Assembly: GCA_946122785.1 (NCBI GenBank)
Contig: CAMGYJ010000003.1
Location: 28,909,811 to 28,973,810 of the forward strand
Direction of reading: 5' to 3'
Length of the DNA stretch: 64,000 nt
From: Linum tenue
Lineage: Eukaryota > Streptophyta > Magnoliopsida > Malpighiales > Linaceae
Position numbers and translations under genes: made by a program. Every line of letters starts with the position of its first letter. The first letter of the stretch is position 1. Shown one piece after another: positions 1 to 10,506 of the stretch. The notes beneath the pieces are model-generated. The model did not search any database and had not been told where the DNA came from. It saw nothing but the letters and a program-made list of their open reading frames with translations.

Positions 1-3000
1 ACTCAAGGCAGTCAACCAGACGAACGGATTCTTTCTGCGACCGGTAGCTTCCAGATTATCTTCCACACCTTCTCGTTAGGATCGTTGCGCGGGGGAAGCG
101 CCAACCGGTAGGCTGTCTTGGTGGTGAAATGCCCAGTTGAGGAGGCTGTCCAGAAGATTGTGTCGTCTTCTTGCGATAGATTGTCAACAAACACTGCTAA
201 AAGTTTCTGTATAGCTTCCGGTGGCAGCCAAACAGCCAGGCGGTTGATGTCCCACTGCCCCTCCGTCTCCAAGTAGGTTGCCACGGTGTCATCCAACATT
301 CCTTTCGGTATCGGTTGAACAGCTATCTCGGCTAGAGGAACCTGCATCAACCAAACATCACGCCAAAACTTAGTCGTCTTTCCGTTATGAACATTCCACG
401 CACAACCCTTCATTAGAAGGTTGGAGGCTTTAGTAAAGCTCCTCCAGGTAAAGGAACTTCCCTTTACAGGACGTAACAGCTCGAGCCCTTCACGTTGCTT
501 CCCATATTTAGACCTCATGACTTGTGTCCAAAGAGTATCTTTCTCCTGCATCATCCTCCATCCTCCTTTGGCAAGCATGGCAAGATTCATATGCCGGATG
601 GAACGGAGTCCACCTCCTCCTTGAGCTTTGGGTTCTGTGAGCCTCTCCCAGGCCACCAGATGCATCTTTCCTTTATCATCCTCTTTCCCCCATATAAAAT
701 CTCTGTTTATCCTGTCAATAGCATTACATACATTCACAGGTAACAGTTCAGTTTGCATAGGGTAAGTGGGTATAGAAAGGGATACTGATTTGGTGGTCGT
801 CAATCTAGCAGCGAGCGAAAGCCATCTGGCTCTCCACGGGGCGAGTTTTTTCTTGATCTGTAGCAGAAGTCCCTGATACCTAGTCTTGGTAACTCTGCCA
901 TGGATCGTCTGGGCGCCTAGGTATTTCCCAAGGCTTCTCGCGAGAGGGATGCCAGCTTTGTCACTTAGTCGTTGAGCTCTAGCCTGACGGATATTCGGCG
1001 AAACAAAGATGATGGACTTCGCAAAGTTAACTCGTTGGCCAGAGCTGTCGCAGAACTCATCCAGGCACTGTTTGATGATCTTGATTTGAGAAATCTTAGC
1101 TTCTGCAAAAAGAACTAAGTCATCTGCAAAGAAAAGGTGAGTAAGGGCCGGGCCGTCCTTGGATAAGCGGATGGGGTTCCATAACTTATCCTGAACGGCT
1201 TTATCAATTCTGTGGGAAAGACGTTCCATACAAAGCACAAAAAGATAAGGAGAAAGAGGGTCTCCCTGTCGAACTCCCCGAGTGGGCGTAATAGGCTGCA
1301 GGAGCTTCCCGTCCCAGAGAATGCGCATCCGGTTCTGCTCAACACAGAACATAATGCACCTAATCCAAGAGTTCGGCAGGCCTACTTCAACGAGGGTGTC
1401 CCTCAGGAAGTCCCAACGCAGGCGATCATAAGCCTTCTCCAGGTCTATTTTAACCACGATACCCCCCTTAAGGCCCTTCCTCTTCCTGAGAGAGTGGACC
1501 ACTTCCTGAACCAGCACAATGTTGTCTGACGTCTGCCGTTTTGGGATGAAGCTGGATTGGCGAGGCGACACCAGGGTCCTCATCACCGCCTTGAGTCTGC
1601 TTGTCATGGCCTTCGTAATGGTCTTCAGACTGACGTTATTCAAGGAGATCGGCCGAAGTTGAGTAACTGACTCCGGATTCTCTACCTTAGGGATAAGGAC
1701 CACTGTCGACTCAGAGACTGCAGTAGGCAGAGTTCCATGCTCAAAGAAACCTAGCGCCATATCTGTGAGAGCCTTCCCCACAACTCTCCAGGCCTGTTGA
1801 TAAAAGATCGCCTGGAAACCGTCGGGCCCCGGCGCTTGAAGAGGTTTCATGTCAAAGACCGCCTTGTGGACGTCCATAATCGTGAAAGGGCGGAGAAGCA
1901 TGTACCATTCCTCCTGGCTCAGCTGGGGAAAGGCACCCTTTGGAAGGAGATCAGCATATGGGGAATCATCCTGCGAGTAGAGATCGGCGTAGAACTCAAA
2001 GATGAGTTCAGCCAATTCCTGCTTATCCGTTATCCATTCTCCATTCGCATTTTTCAGAGCCTCGATTCTGTTTGTGCGTCGACGGATATTGGTGAGTTGA
2101 TGAAAGTAGGCTGTATTCCTCTCTCCAAATCTGACCCATTTCTCCCGAGCCCTCTGGAACCACAAAAGTTCTTCCTGTTCCATAGTTCGATCCAACTCTG
2201 CCTCTAACTTGGAATGTAGTTTGGCCAGCCCTGGATCAAAAGAATCCGCCAGTCTCTTTTCTATCCCAGCAATTCGGGCAACAAGTCTTCTCTTTCGCTG
2301 GAAAATATTACCAAAAACTGACGAGTTCCAGGCTTTGAGCTTCTCCGTAAGATCCTGCAAAGCAAGTGGGAAATCAGTTTGATGTGTCCAGGAGTTGTCA
2401 AGAAATGACATAAAATCAGTGTGAGTAAGCCAAGCAGCTTCGAATTTAAAACGTTTAGTAGAAGGGTTCGAAACTCCCTGATCTGAGATGGAGGTTAGGA
2501 TCGGGTGGTGATCAGAACTTAGGCGGGCCAGATGAGTCACCGAGGTGGCTGGAAAAGTTTCATTCCACTGCAGGTTACAAAGACTCCTGTCCAACCTGCT
2601 GGCCTTGAATGAGGCTGCTTCAGTTCCTCGGGTCCAGGTGAATCTTGGTCCAGAGTAACCAAGATCAATGAGCTCCGACTCGTTGATCCAATCCCCAAAC
2701 CGCCTGCATCTCCTGAAGATCTCCGCCGAGACCGGACCAGACTTCTCGTCAGGGCTGAGAATGGCATTGAAGTCGCCAGTAAGAATCCACGGGCAATTGA
2801 TGTTCTTGCTCTGCTCAATGAGATGTCCCCAAAGGAGACGCTGGTACTGGTGGCGGGGTGATGCATAGAATGCAGTAAGCTTCCAGTCTGGCATACCCGG
2901 CTTAGCAATGTTCAGAGTTATGTGCTGGAACCCGGCATCCATGATTTGCATCGACATAAAGTGTGGATTCCAAAAAACCCAAATACCACCACTTCTGCCG

Positions 3001-3278
3001 TTGGCTTCAACCCTAGCAACATCCGAGAAGCCCAATTTTTCACAAATTGCATTGGTTGTACCCCCGCTGACCTGAGGCTCAAGCAAGATCACAATGTCAG
3101 GCTTATGGAGCTGGAGAACAAGCTTAAGGGAACGGGAAAAGGCTCGACCCCCAGCTCCTCCCACATTCCAAGAAAAATTTTTAAACTTTTGCATATTGGA
3201 CAAAGACATAATAAGAATATAAAAAAAAGAAAGGAAAAGAGGAAGAAAGAAAATCTCAGCAGGTGATCTTGGCGGCAT
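1..3278 (-). pseudogene. LINE ORF2: endonuclease and reverse transcriptase
   Basis: ORF2 nicks target DNA and copies the LINE RNA by target-primed reverse transcription. The open frame runs 1088 codons from 3278 to a stop at 12-14. A better start is Met at 3209, directly before the endonuclease motif FSWNVGGAGG. The EEP-type endonuclease fills about residues 30-265 (TGDFNAIL, then SDHHPI). The RT domain centres on GVRQGDPLSPYLF and the catalytic FFADDLVLF. The C-terminal part moves into the zinc-finger-like region typical of plant LINEs, including FTWRSF and FWRDVW. The frame ends abruptly in VAERIRSSG followed by TGA. The next bases in another frame read V-W-L-T-A-L-S, the usual continuation, so a small indel near positions 20-26 caused the stop. 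The missing 3' part lies outside the window. Confidence 0.93.
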
Positions 3279-3540
3279 TAGATTGGTGTGAGCTGCTGCT
3301 CGCCTCCATCAGTTATCCCGTTATTAGTCGCATCCATAGGAAGTGCCTGTTCAGGCTGTCTTTCCGCTCGGATCTTGTCCGGGATCGTCTCCGTCCACTC
3401 TTTGATTTGCTGGAGTGTCAAGGCGACTCATCGATCCTTGCTCCTGCCCTTGTTTTTTCTCTCTTTGACCGGCGACCAGACTTGGAGGGGTTTCATCGAG
3501 TTATTGCGGATTGGAGTCCCCTTCCTCGGAGTCGATTTCT

Positions 3541-5288
3541 TTAGCCCCTGAGTCTCTTCTTCTCCTTCTTGTGGTTAGTTCGTGAGACTACGGTTGGAGC
3601 GGCTGGATCAATCTTCCTCGACGGCGCCACCGTATACGGTTGGGCTTCCACGACAACCATAGTAGTTCCATTATCACCTTTGATTGTTTGAGTCATTGGG
3701 CCTGGGGGGTTGAAGTTGTCAGGCCCGTCTTTCTTGGTTCCCGATGATGAGACCTCAGTCGAGATAGAAACATTTTTGGGCCTGGAAACGACCTGCTTTT
3801 CTGAGTTTGGTGGCGGCCCAAGGATTCCAGCCTTAGCCACCTGGTTGGAGTCACTAACGGCTATCTCCTTACCTTTTTTCTCCCCTTTCCCATTCTTGTT
3901 CTGGCTCCCCCCTGTTTTCCTTGATTTTGTGGTCGTGTTGCTTGGTGCCGTTGATGACTCCTCGCACTCGCTTGATTTGGCAACTTCTCTGGCCTTTCCA
4001 TGCTAGCCACAGCCTCTTTCCCGATCTGCCCACTAGTTGTGTCGTTGCTGGATCCTCCTGTCTGAACCGCCCGTCCCTGGTTTGGTAATTCACGTTGATT
4101 GCGGCGTGATTTCCTCGTAACGAGCATCCAGGGACCAAATCCGGAGTCAGTCTCCGGTGACTTCTCTCCGACGATGCTTGTCGTCGTCAAGGAGGTTTCC
4201 GCCACGCCGGGGATAGCTTGAGCCTGGCACAGGGTCGGACAGGTAACTTTCGTATGTCCCATCCTTCCACATTCGAAGCAAACGCACGGAAGATTCTCAA
4301 ATTCCACTTTTTGCCATTTCCCGTCCAACCGAATTCTTGGAACCAAAGGTCTCGACAGGTCAGCTTCCACAGCTATTCTTGCAAATCTTGTCCGATCTTG
4401 ATGCAGAGTGTGAAAATCCAACTTAATTGCCCTCCCGATGAGATTCCCTAGTGAGAACAGCAGATCTTTGTGGTAGAAATGAACTGGAAAACCAGGGAAT
4501 TGCACCCAAACGACCATCGTGTTCGGTAGCTTGTCCGTTACTCTAAAGGCCGGCGTCCATTGCTGAACAACTAGGTAGTGGTCGAAGATTACCCAGGGTC
4601 CGTCCGACAGGGCCTTGTAGAAGTCTTGATCGCTTCCCACTTTAACCAGGAAAAACTCCTGGTCCAAAGCAAAAACCTCCATATGACTGGTGGGTCTCCA
4701 TAGCGCCTTCAAACGATTGCATAGCGTTGTATATCCGATGGAGCGTCCTAGCAATCGCACCACCAGAGTCCTCTGCCACGGGGCACTAAGCTTCGCCTTG
4801 AAATCTTCAGATATCTTTAATTCTGGTTCACCATCGAAGGATCCCGGGACAAGATCATGTTCACCCACCGGGATCCACCTGGAAACAGGGGACTTCAATT
4901 GAGATCTAGAACCAGTCACCGCGTTGGCGTAGGATGGGGGAGAAAGCGCTCGATTCTCACCGGGGATGAAACCTCCACCCCCTTCGTCTTTATTTTTCCC
5001 AGGTTCCGTCAAGGACGTGATCCCCGGGCTCTCACTCTCCATCGCTACCTGCCCTTCTGACGGAGTCGAAGTCGAGTTCTCCAAAGTCATCTCCACCCGC
5101 ATCTCCGTATCAGATGCAACAGGGACGTCTGATCGCGGCGGGATCGTTGTCAGCACAGCCCCAGACACGTCTGTGTTCCTCGGCGGAAAACAGAAAGACA
5201 TAGACGGCATCAAGTTGTCCGGCGGCCGACCCGGCGAGGCAGAGTTGTTGACCGGGGCAGCCGCGACGCTAGGGTTCGTACAGAGCAT
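3541..5288 (-). pseudogene. LINE ORF1: DUF4283 / CCHC zinc-knuckle protein, one frameshift
   Basis: This is the presumed RNA-binding partner of ORF2. The open frame covers 5288-3861 (475 codons) with a DUF4283-like domain at about residues 165-320 and a zinc knuckle CFECGRMGHTKVTC. It stops at 3861 just after a run of six T on the plus strand (3874-3879). The shifted frame stays open from there to 3541 and carries on in the same proline/serine-rich style. One lost base in the homopolymer therefore probably split one ORF of about 580 codons. About 260 bp separate its end from ORF2. Confidence 0.85.
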
Positions 5289-5334
5289 TCAGGCAATTCG
5301 TCATTTATTTCCAAGTCATTCAAATTCACTTTAA

Positions 5335-6163
5335 TTGTTTAAGTGATTAATTAGAGGAAAGTTTATTTGTGCATGTAATATTGTAATTTGTAGTGAGAAC
5401 AAAAGCAATACGATTTTTTTTAAGATGTTTTTTATAACTTGAGTAAAAAGGTGTTTCACATTTGTAAATATTTTATCATTAAGTTATTGCTTTCAGTGAA
5501 ACATAAGAGAATAAAAAGAGTCTTCTAATAGTGGAGTTAGTGTATTCGTTGATGAAGATAATGACGTTGTTGAGAAGAAAGTAGAGACAATTAATTGTGA
5601 AGACAGAAGTACAAAAAATTAGCGGGAAGAGCAGATCTTAGACAATATTCATTATTTGAAAGAGGTAATATCTAGTTGTATAAAAATATATTTCATATTT
5701 GTAAAAAAATTACCATTAAATTTAGGTTCCAATGAAATTTAGGAGGAAGAGGAATTTTTTTTTAAAAGCGAGGGGACAATAAGTTTATATCAGGATAAAA
5801 TGTATCCGGCCAATATGTCGAGTTCCAATCTAGTATATATTAATTAACTTGACCAATTTAATATCATTGACCCAAGAGTTGAGACACTTACCAAGACCCA
5901 AAGAAAGTTGATTGGTTCTCTTTTAATAAAACACTTACATAGTATGAGTATTCCAAATGGAAACTTTTGGAACACACAAAAATGTAAATGCATCCCTAAT
6001 TGGCATAACTAATCCATCATTTAGAGAACAAATGCTGAAATGATAGTGGATATTTATGGCATGCTTGTCGATTAAATTGTCCTGGCGGCTACAAAGAATG
6101 CACGCAAGGACTAGTGGTGAGTGAAAAAAGCATATTGATTTCATTAATTGATTCCAGTGGTGT
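5335..6163. other. AT-rich intergenic stretch, no gene recognised
   Basis: No reading frame of convincing composition, no RNA gene and no clear terminal repeats. It separates the LINE from the 205-bp tandem array. Confidence 0.5.
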
Positions 6164-7027
6164 GTCCAATGTATAAATAAATACTATTAACATTTATATA
6201 AATTAGATCCATTGATTTCAATGCAACATGCCTACACGATGTAAGTGGTCCTATTTAATGTATATTGTCATGGCTACCGACTAACAATCAATTTTCAAAG
6301 ATTTTTTTAATAGCTCTACATTGTTGGTTCTTCTGTTTCATATGAATAGGACCTTTGCTTGAATTGGGTCCGACATATAAATAAGCACTATTGACATTTA
6401 TATCAATTGATCTGTTAAATATATAATGCTATTTGCCTACACTGTGCATGTTGTCCTATTTAATGTATACTGTTGTGGTTACCGACTAACAATAATTTTC
6501 AAGGAATTTTTATAACAACTATCAATTGTTGGTTCTTTTATTTAATATGAAAATGACATTTGTTTGACCTGGGTCCGACATATAAATAAGCACTATTGAC
6601 ATTTATATCAATTGATCTGTTAAATATATAATGCTATTTGCCTACACTGTGCATGTTGTCCTATTTAATGTATACTGTTGTGGTTACCGATTAACAATAA
6701 TTTTCAAGGAAATTTTATAACAACTATCAATTGTTGGTTCTTGTATTTAATATGAAAATGACATTTGTTTGACCTGGGTCCGACATATAAATAAGCACTA
6801 TCGACATTTATATAAATTGGATTCGGTGAATGTGTAATGCTATTTGTAAACACTGTGTAAGTGGTTCTATTTAATGTATATTGTCATGACTACCGACTAA
6901 CCATCAATTTTCACAGATTTTTTAACAGCTCTTTATAGTTGGTTCTTGTGTTTCATATGAAAGAGACATTTTCTTGAATTGGGTTCGATATATAAATAAG
7001 CACTATTGACATTTATATAAATTGGAT
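6164..7027. repeat. Tandem repeat, about 205-bp unit, just over four copies
   Basis: The landmark 'tataaataagcactattgac' and its variants recur after a GTCC/GTTC at 6164, 6368, 6573, 6778 and 6983, a spacing of 204-205 bp. Each unit also holds 'tgtatactgttgtggttacc' or a diverged form and ends in 'ttggttctt'. Units 2 and 3 are nearly identical, the outer ones more diverged, as in a small array that grew by unequal exchange. It abuts the outer foldback element at 7028. Confidence 0.85.
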
Positions 7028-7562
7028 CCATTTTCTTTATGTTTAAATACATAATGTATCAGAATGTTTTTATTTGATAAGATTCTTTAGGAACCAATTT
7101 TTCCGTATTAGACTTAAATTTTCAGAATGTTAAATTATTATCTATTCACAAATTTTGTATGGAAAAAGAATGAAAGTGTAATTTATACCATAATGTTAAA
7201 TACAAGAACAAATCCGTTTAAATATGAGTCCTTCTATTATACTCTAAAGTATTAATGGTTTAAGTACAAATTGAATTTATACCATAATTTTAAATGCATA
7301 AGTTAAAAAGAATAGTATGCATTATTCAGTTTGTACCACAAAACTCCGCTACCAATATAACGGTTCTGTGACTCCTCTCTACAGTGTGAAGGATGACCAC
7401 ATTTAATTATGGAAAAATTTAGCAGCACTATGGGTTGCAGCCAATAGTTGCTACCATCCACTTGTCCGCCCATCATTGGTTGAACAATTTCTTGTTTCTA
7501 ATAATTAAATATGGTCATTCGTTTACTCTGTAGAGAGAAGTCACTGAATCGTTAAATTAATG

Positions 7563-8513
7563 TAATACCACCCTGGAGGGTGTATTTTTATCAAAGTAAC
7601 GCAGCAACGAATCAATCGAAGAATCGATTGAACTCGAATCAAGAACGAAGCGCTCTTAATACGAACTTGGATAAAACGGAACCAAAAGGACAAATCCACA
7701 CCTGGGGATAGCTCGATTGGTATAAAAGGGTAGTTGCTCGACCACGACTGAAGTGACTATTCAATCGATACACAAGCTCAGCAAGTTTGGAATCCACCAA
7801 ACCCTAAACAAGTCGCAACTTGCACAAACCAAACGGTTTCGATTTCTATTCAACAAAGTCTGAGTTTACAACGAAAATAGAAGGCTATTTATAGCCAAGA
7901 AAACCTAATACAAACCTAGATGAACAAGGAAACAAATAAGGTAAAATTCTACTCTAAAAAGGACACAAAATTCGGATTTAAACTTCCTTTCTTGAAGCAC
8001 AAGTAAGCTGCCCGGAAAACAGTCAAAATGCAGCTTTTGTACTAACTTTGCGCCTTTTGTTGAAGGCCTTCCCGAACTCCAATTCTTCATCCAATTCCTT
8101 CCCTTTGTTCACAAACATACCTAGTTTCATGTTGTGGAAGCCTTTTGACTTGATTCTCATCCATGCTCCTTGAATTGAGCTCCAAAGTAGGCTTCACAAA
8201 ACAGTTTTCTACCTTAGCCATTTTCTGGCAGTTTTCCAGTTTTGAGGTAGCAACTTTGAGGCCTTGGAAAACAACCTTAATGACATCATATGGATCCATA
8301 AAGCATACCATTGGAAAGATGGTAACTTGATCTGCAAAACAAACCCTTAAACTTGAATTTCCACCAAACACATTGAGAGAACCATGCCTCCAAAGTATGT
8401 ACCCTGAACACGGATTTTGACTTAGCCAAATTCTGCCCTTCTTCTTCCCAACTTCGATAGCTTCTTCGTCAAGTAAATTAAACTTGTATAATGGACCATT
8501 TGGGATCATATCA
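7563..8513 (-). repeat. 3' LTR of the non-autonomous element (951 bp)
   Basis: Downstream LTR in the minus orientation. It contains the last ~140 codons of the long ORF (stop at 8087). A minus-strand TATA-like CTATAAATAG lies inside the palindrome GGCTATTTATAGCC at 7883-7896. A plus-strand TATAAAAG also occurs near 7720. A 61-codon ORF at 7905-8090 is LTR sequence repeated in the other LTR and is not called as a gene. Confidence 0.93.
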
Positions 8514-10360
8514 GGCTCTCCCTCTTCAAAAAGCTTTGCCCTCAAAGCTTGTATGATTTTGCAAGCCAAAACACGATCAGAGGGTGACCAAAATGGGTCT
8601 TCAAAATTGCATCCCAAACGTTCTTCATTGTTCTTCAAATCCGCACTGCCTTCTGCCTTGTTGTTAGTTATGGATGATTTTGTGAGAACTAAAGCATAAT
8701 GATCCTCCACTTCACTTCCCAGATCCATATCGACGATGAGCAGCCTCGGAAACCCAGCCAGAACCTTCACCATACTACGCAGCCTTATGACGAACTCGGG
8801 AAAGTCGGCAAAAGATGAATGGCATGGATTCGAGCCTCCAGTCTTCAATCTACTGCACGAATCTGCTTGCTCCATTATTGAATTGCAATTCCCAAGCAAC
8901 TCCAAGCCTCGAATACCACTAGGATGCGACGAATCATCTTGTTCATTTTTCCCGCCGTCGTCAATTTTCAAATTCTCCCTACCTAGACTTTGCAACTCCG
9001 ATTTGGGCGTTTTTAATTCCTGCAGCTTCGTGTCGAATTGAGCACTCAGACACGTTCCTTGGACCTCCAGGAACTCGACCATCGTTTCAATTTGGCTCGA
9101 ATCCTCCTCGACGGCCCCAACCAATTCGGAATTGAAGTGCTCGGCGTTCTGCATCCTTGAACTCAATTTATCCGAATTGGGCGTTTCGGATTTGCCTCCT
9201 TTTGTTCCCATTAGACTTGTCCTACGCGTTCGTGGCATCTCTTTGAACGATTCTGCAGCGGTAGTTGGTGTCGAAGAAGCTCCAGACTTCACAACCCATT
9301 CCGCCATTGCTTTCTCGTATTCGAGCTCCTGCAGGGGTGTTTGAGCTCGACTTTGACTCTGCAAAATAGTTGGAATCAAATCAAATTGGTCAATTTTAGA
9401 GCTTCCCAGTGCCTTAGGGAGTGGATCGGCTGCATTGGGTTGGGTCGGATTGCTCCCCTGAGCTCCTCCCAATTCATTCTCTCTCTTGCTCTGTCCTGTC
9501 GAGGAAACGTGGCAGAGTTGCGGCAATCTCGTCGACGGAGGAAGGCGATCGTCTTCAACAGGCTTTGGAGCTTGCCCTCGACTCGTCGTCACTCCTCCAA
9601 CCTCCAAGGATGCTTTTCTAGCCGCGCCATGTTCTGAATCTCCTCCCTCGTCGCCGACCAAGCTGTGGAAATCGGAACTCTGTTTTGCAGAAACAAAACA
9701 GGGGTCGTGGCAGAGGTTCTGTCCCGGCGACATAATTTCCTTGGGCAGCTTCCGAAAACTCAGCAAGCTGAACCCAATTCGTCGTTGAACCCAAAACTGA
9801 GCTCGGGGCTCCTTTACCTCCTTTCGATTCTCCTCCATCTGCTTCAAATCACCATAAACTTCATCCGGAGATAGAGGTTTCAGCGCTATCTTCTTACCGT
9901 GATGTTGGAATTTGTATCGATTGGTTCGACAATCATGAGAGACTTCGCGATCGAATTGCCACGGCCTTCCCAGAATTAGATGAACACAATTCATCGGAAC
10001 AACATCACAAATTACCTCGTCTTTGTAGCTGCCGAGTTGAAAACGAACTACCGCTTGCTTCGTCACATTGATCGCCCCGTGTTCATTGATCCAGCTGAGT
10101 TGGTAAGGCTCAGGGTGTCTTTGCGTCGGCAATCCAAGCTTTTTGACGACGTCTAGGTTGATGATGTTCGCACAGCAGCCTCCATTGATCACGAACGAAA
10201 TTAATTTGCCTTCTACAAAGCATCGGCTGTGAAATAGATTATCACGCTGCTCATCAGATTCTCGATGCTTAAAGACGACCTCTGGATGCTTCTTTTGGTC
10301 ACGAATTTGCAGCTTCTTTGCATCTACACTGATCTCCACCATCTCGTTGCGTAGAACCAA
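8087..10360 (-). CDS. Long ORF of the LTR element: protease-like N-terminus, unknown remainder running into the LTR
   Basis: An uninterrupted 757-codon frame. Residues about 38-165 match the aspartic-protease region of chromovirus-type Ty3/gypsy polyproteins (flap region, then LILGRPWQFDRE). The catalytic motif reads VINGGCCAN where the family has D-G-G-S, so the active-site Asp is replaced by Asn and the protease is probably inactive. Residues 165-620 are hydrophilic, with Ser/Thr- and acid-rich stretches, and match nothing I recognise. The last ~140 residues are encoded in the 3' LTR. A shorter diverged relative of that tail (VKPTLELN, RSM) occurs in the palindrome at 11915-13006. Its intactness may reflect the youth of the insertion rather than selection. 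The product could be a captured host segment or a structural protein; I assign no function. Confidence 0.7.
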   Translation of the reverse strand: MVLRNEMVEISVDAKKLQIRDQKKHPEVVFKHRESDEQRDNLFHSRCFVEGKLISFVINGGCCANIINLDVVKKLGLPTQRHPEPYQLSWINEHGAINVTKQAVVRFQLGSYKDEVICDVVPMNCVHLILGRPWQFDREVSHDCRTNRYKFQHHGKKIALKPLSPDEVYGDLKQMEENRKEVKEPRAQFWVQRRIGFSLLSFRKLPKEIMSPGQNLCHDPCFVSAKQSSDFHSLVGDEGGDSEHGAARKASLEVGGVTTSRGQAPKPVEDDRLPPSTRLPQLCHVSSTGQSKRENELGGAQGSNPTQPNAADPLPKALGSSKIDQFDLIPTILQSQSRAQTPLQELEYEKAMAEWVVKSGASSTPTTAAESFKEMPRTRRTSLMGTKGGKSETPNSDKLSSRMQNAEHFNSELVGAVEEDSSQIETMVEFLEVQGTCLSAQFDTKLQELKTPKSELQSLGRENLKIDDGGKNEQDDSSHPSGIRGLELLGNCNSIMEQADSCSRLKTGGSNPCHSSFADFPEFVIRLRSMVKVLAGFPRLLIVDMDLGSEVEDHYALVLTKSSITNNKAEGSADLKNNEERLGCNFEDPFWSPSDRVLACKIIQALRAKLFEEGEPDMIPNGPLYKFNLLDEEAIEVGKKKGRIWLSQNPCSGYILWRHGSLNVFGGNSSLRVCFADQVTIFPMVCFMDPYDVIKVVFQGLKVATSKLENCQKMAKVENCFVKPTLELNSRSMDENQVKRLPQHETRYVCEQREGIG
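8514..8527 (-). other. Polypurine tract before the 3' LTR
   Basis: The minus strand reads GAAGAGGGAGAGCC immediately before the LTR start TGATATG, as expected for the second-strand primer. Confidence 0.7.
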
Positions 10361-10491
10361 GATTGCCCTCGAAACTCAACTACAAACAGCAGCTGTAAAG
10401 GTACGTACAGGGGCTGCCCTGTTTTGCTCGAGAATTCTGCTTGTACCGAAGTAATTGATTGCTTCTTCTCCTTTGCCCTCGTGTAGAACGG

Positions 10492-10504
10492 GGCTCTGAT
10501 ACCA
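10492..10504 (-). other. Primer binding site, initiator tRNA-Met
   Basis: The minus strand reads TGGTATCAGAGCC two bases after the 5' LTR, the standard tRNA-iMet primer site of plant LTR retrotransposons. Confidence 0.9.
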
Positions 10505-10506
10505 CT

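Larger units (their letters stand above)
1..5288 (-). mobile_element. L1-type LINE retrotransposon, truncated by window edge
   Basis: Two consecutive minus-strand reading frames have the classic plant L1 order: a nucleic-acid-binding ORF1 (DUF4283 plus CCHC knuckle), then ORF2 with endonuclease and reverse transcriptase. The RNase H and 3' end lie beyond base 1. Both ORFs carry a frameshift, so this copy is probably dead although most of its coding sequence is intact. The 5' end is not defined by any duplication I can see; coding similarity stops near 5288. Confidence 0.93.

Noticed and set aside
7905..8090. 61-codon ORF, repeated at 10849-11034
   Set aside because: It is LTR sequence present in both LTRs; no start context or family match.
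10492..10504. tRNA gene fragments at the 'ggctctgatacca' sites (also 24050 and 30282)
   Set aside because: Two are primer binding sites beside LTR ends and one is a SINE-like A box. None folds into a cloverleaf with a complete acceptor stem.
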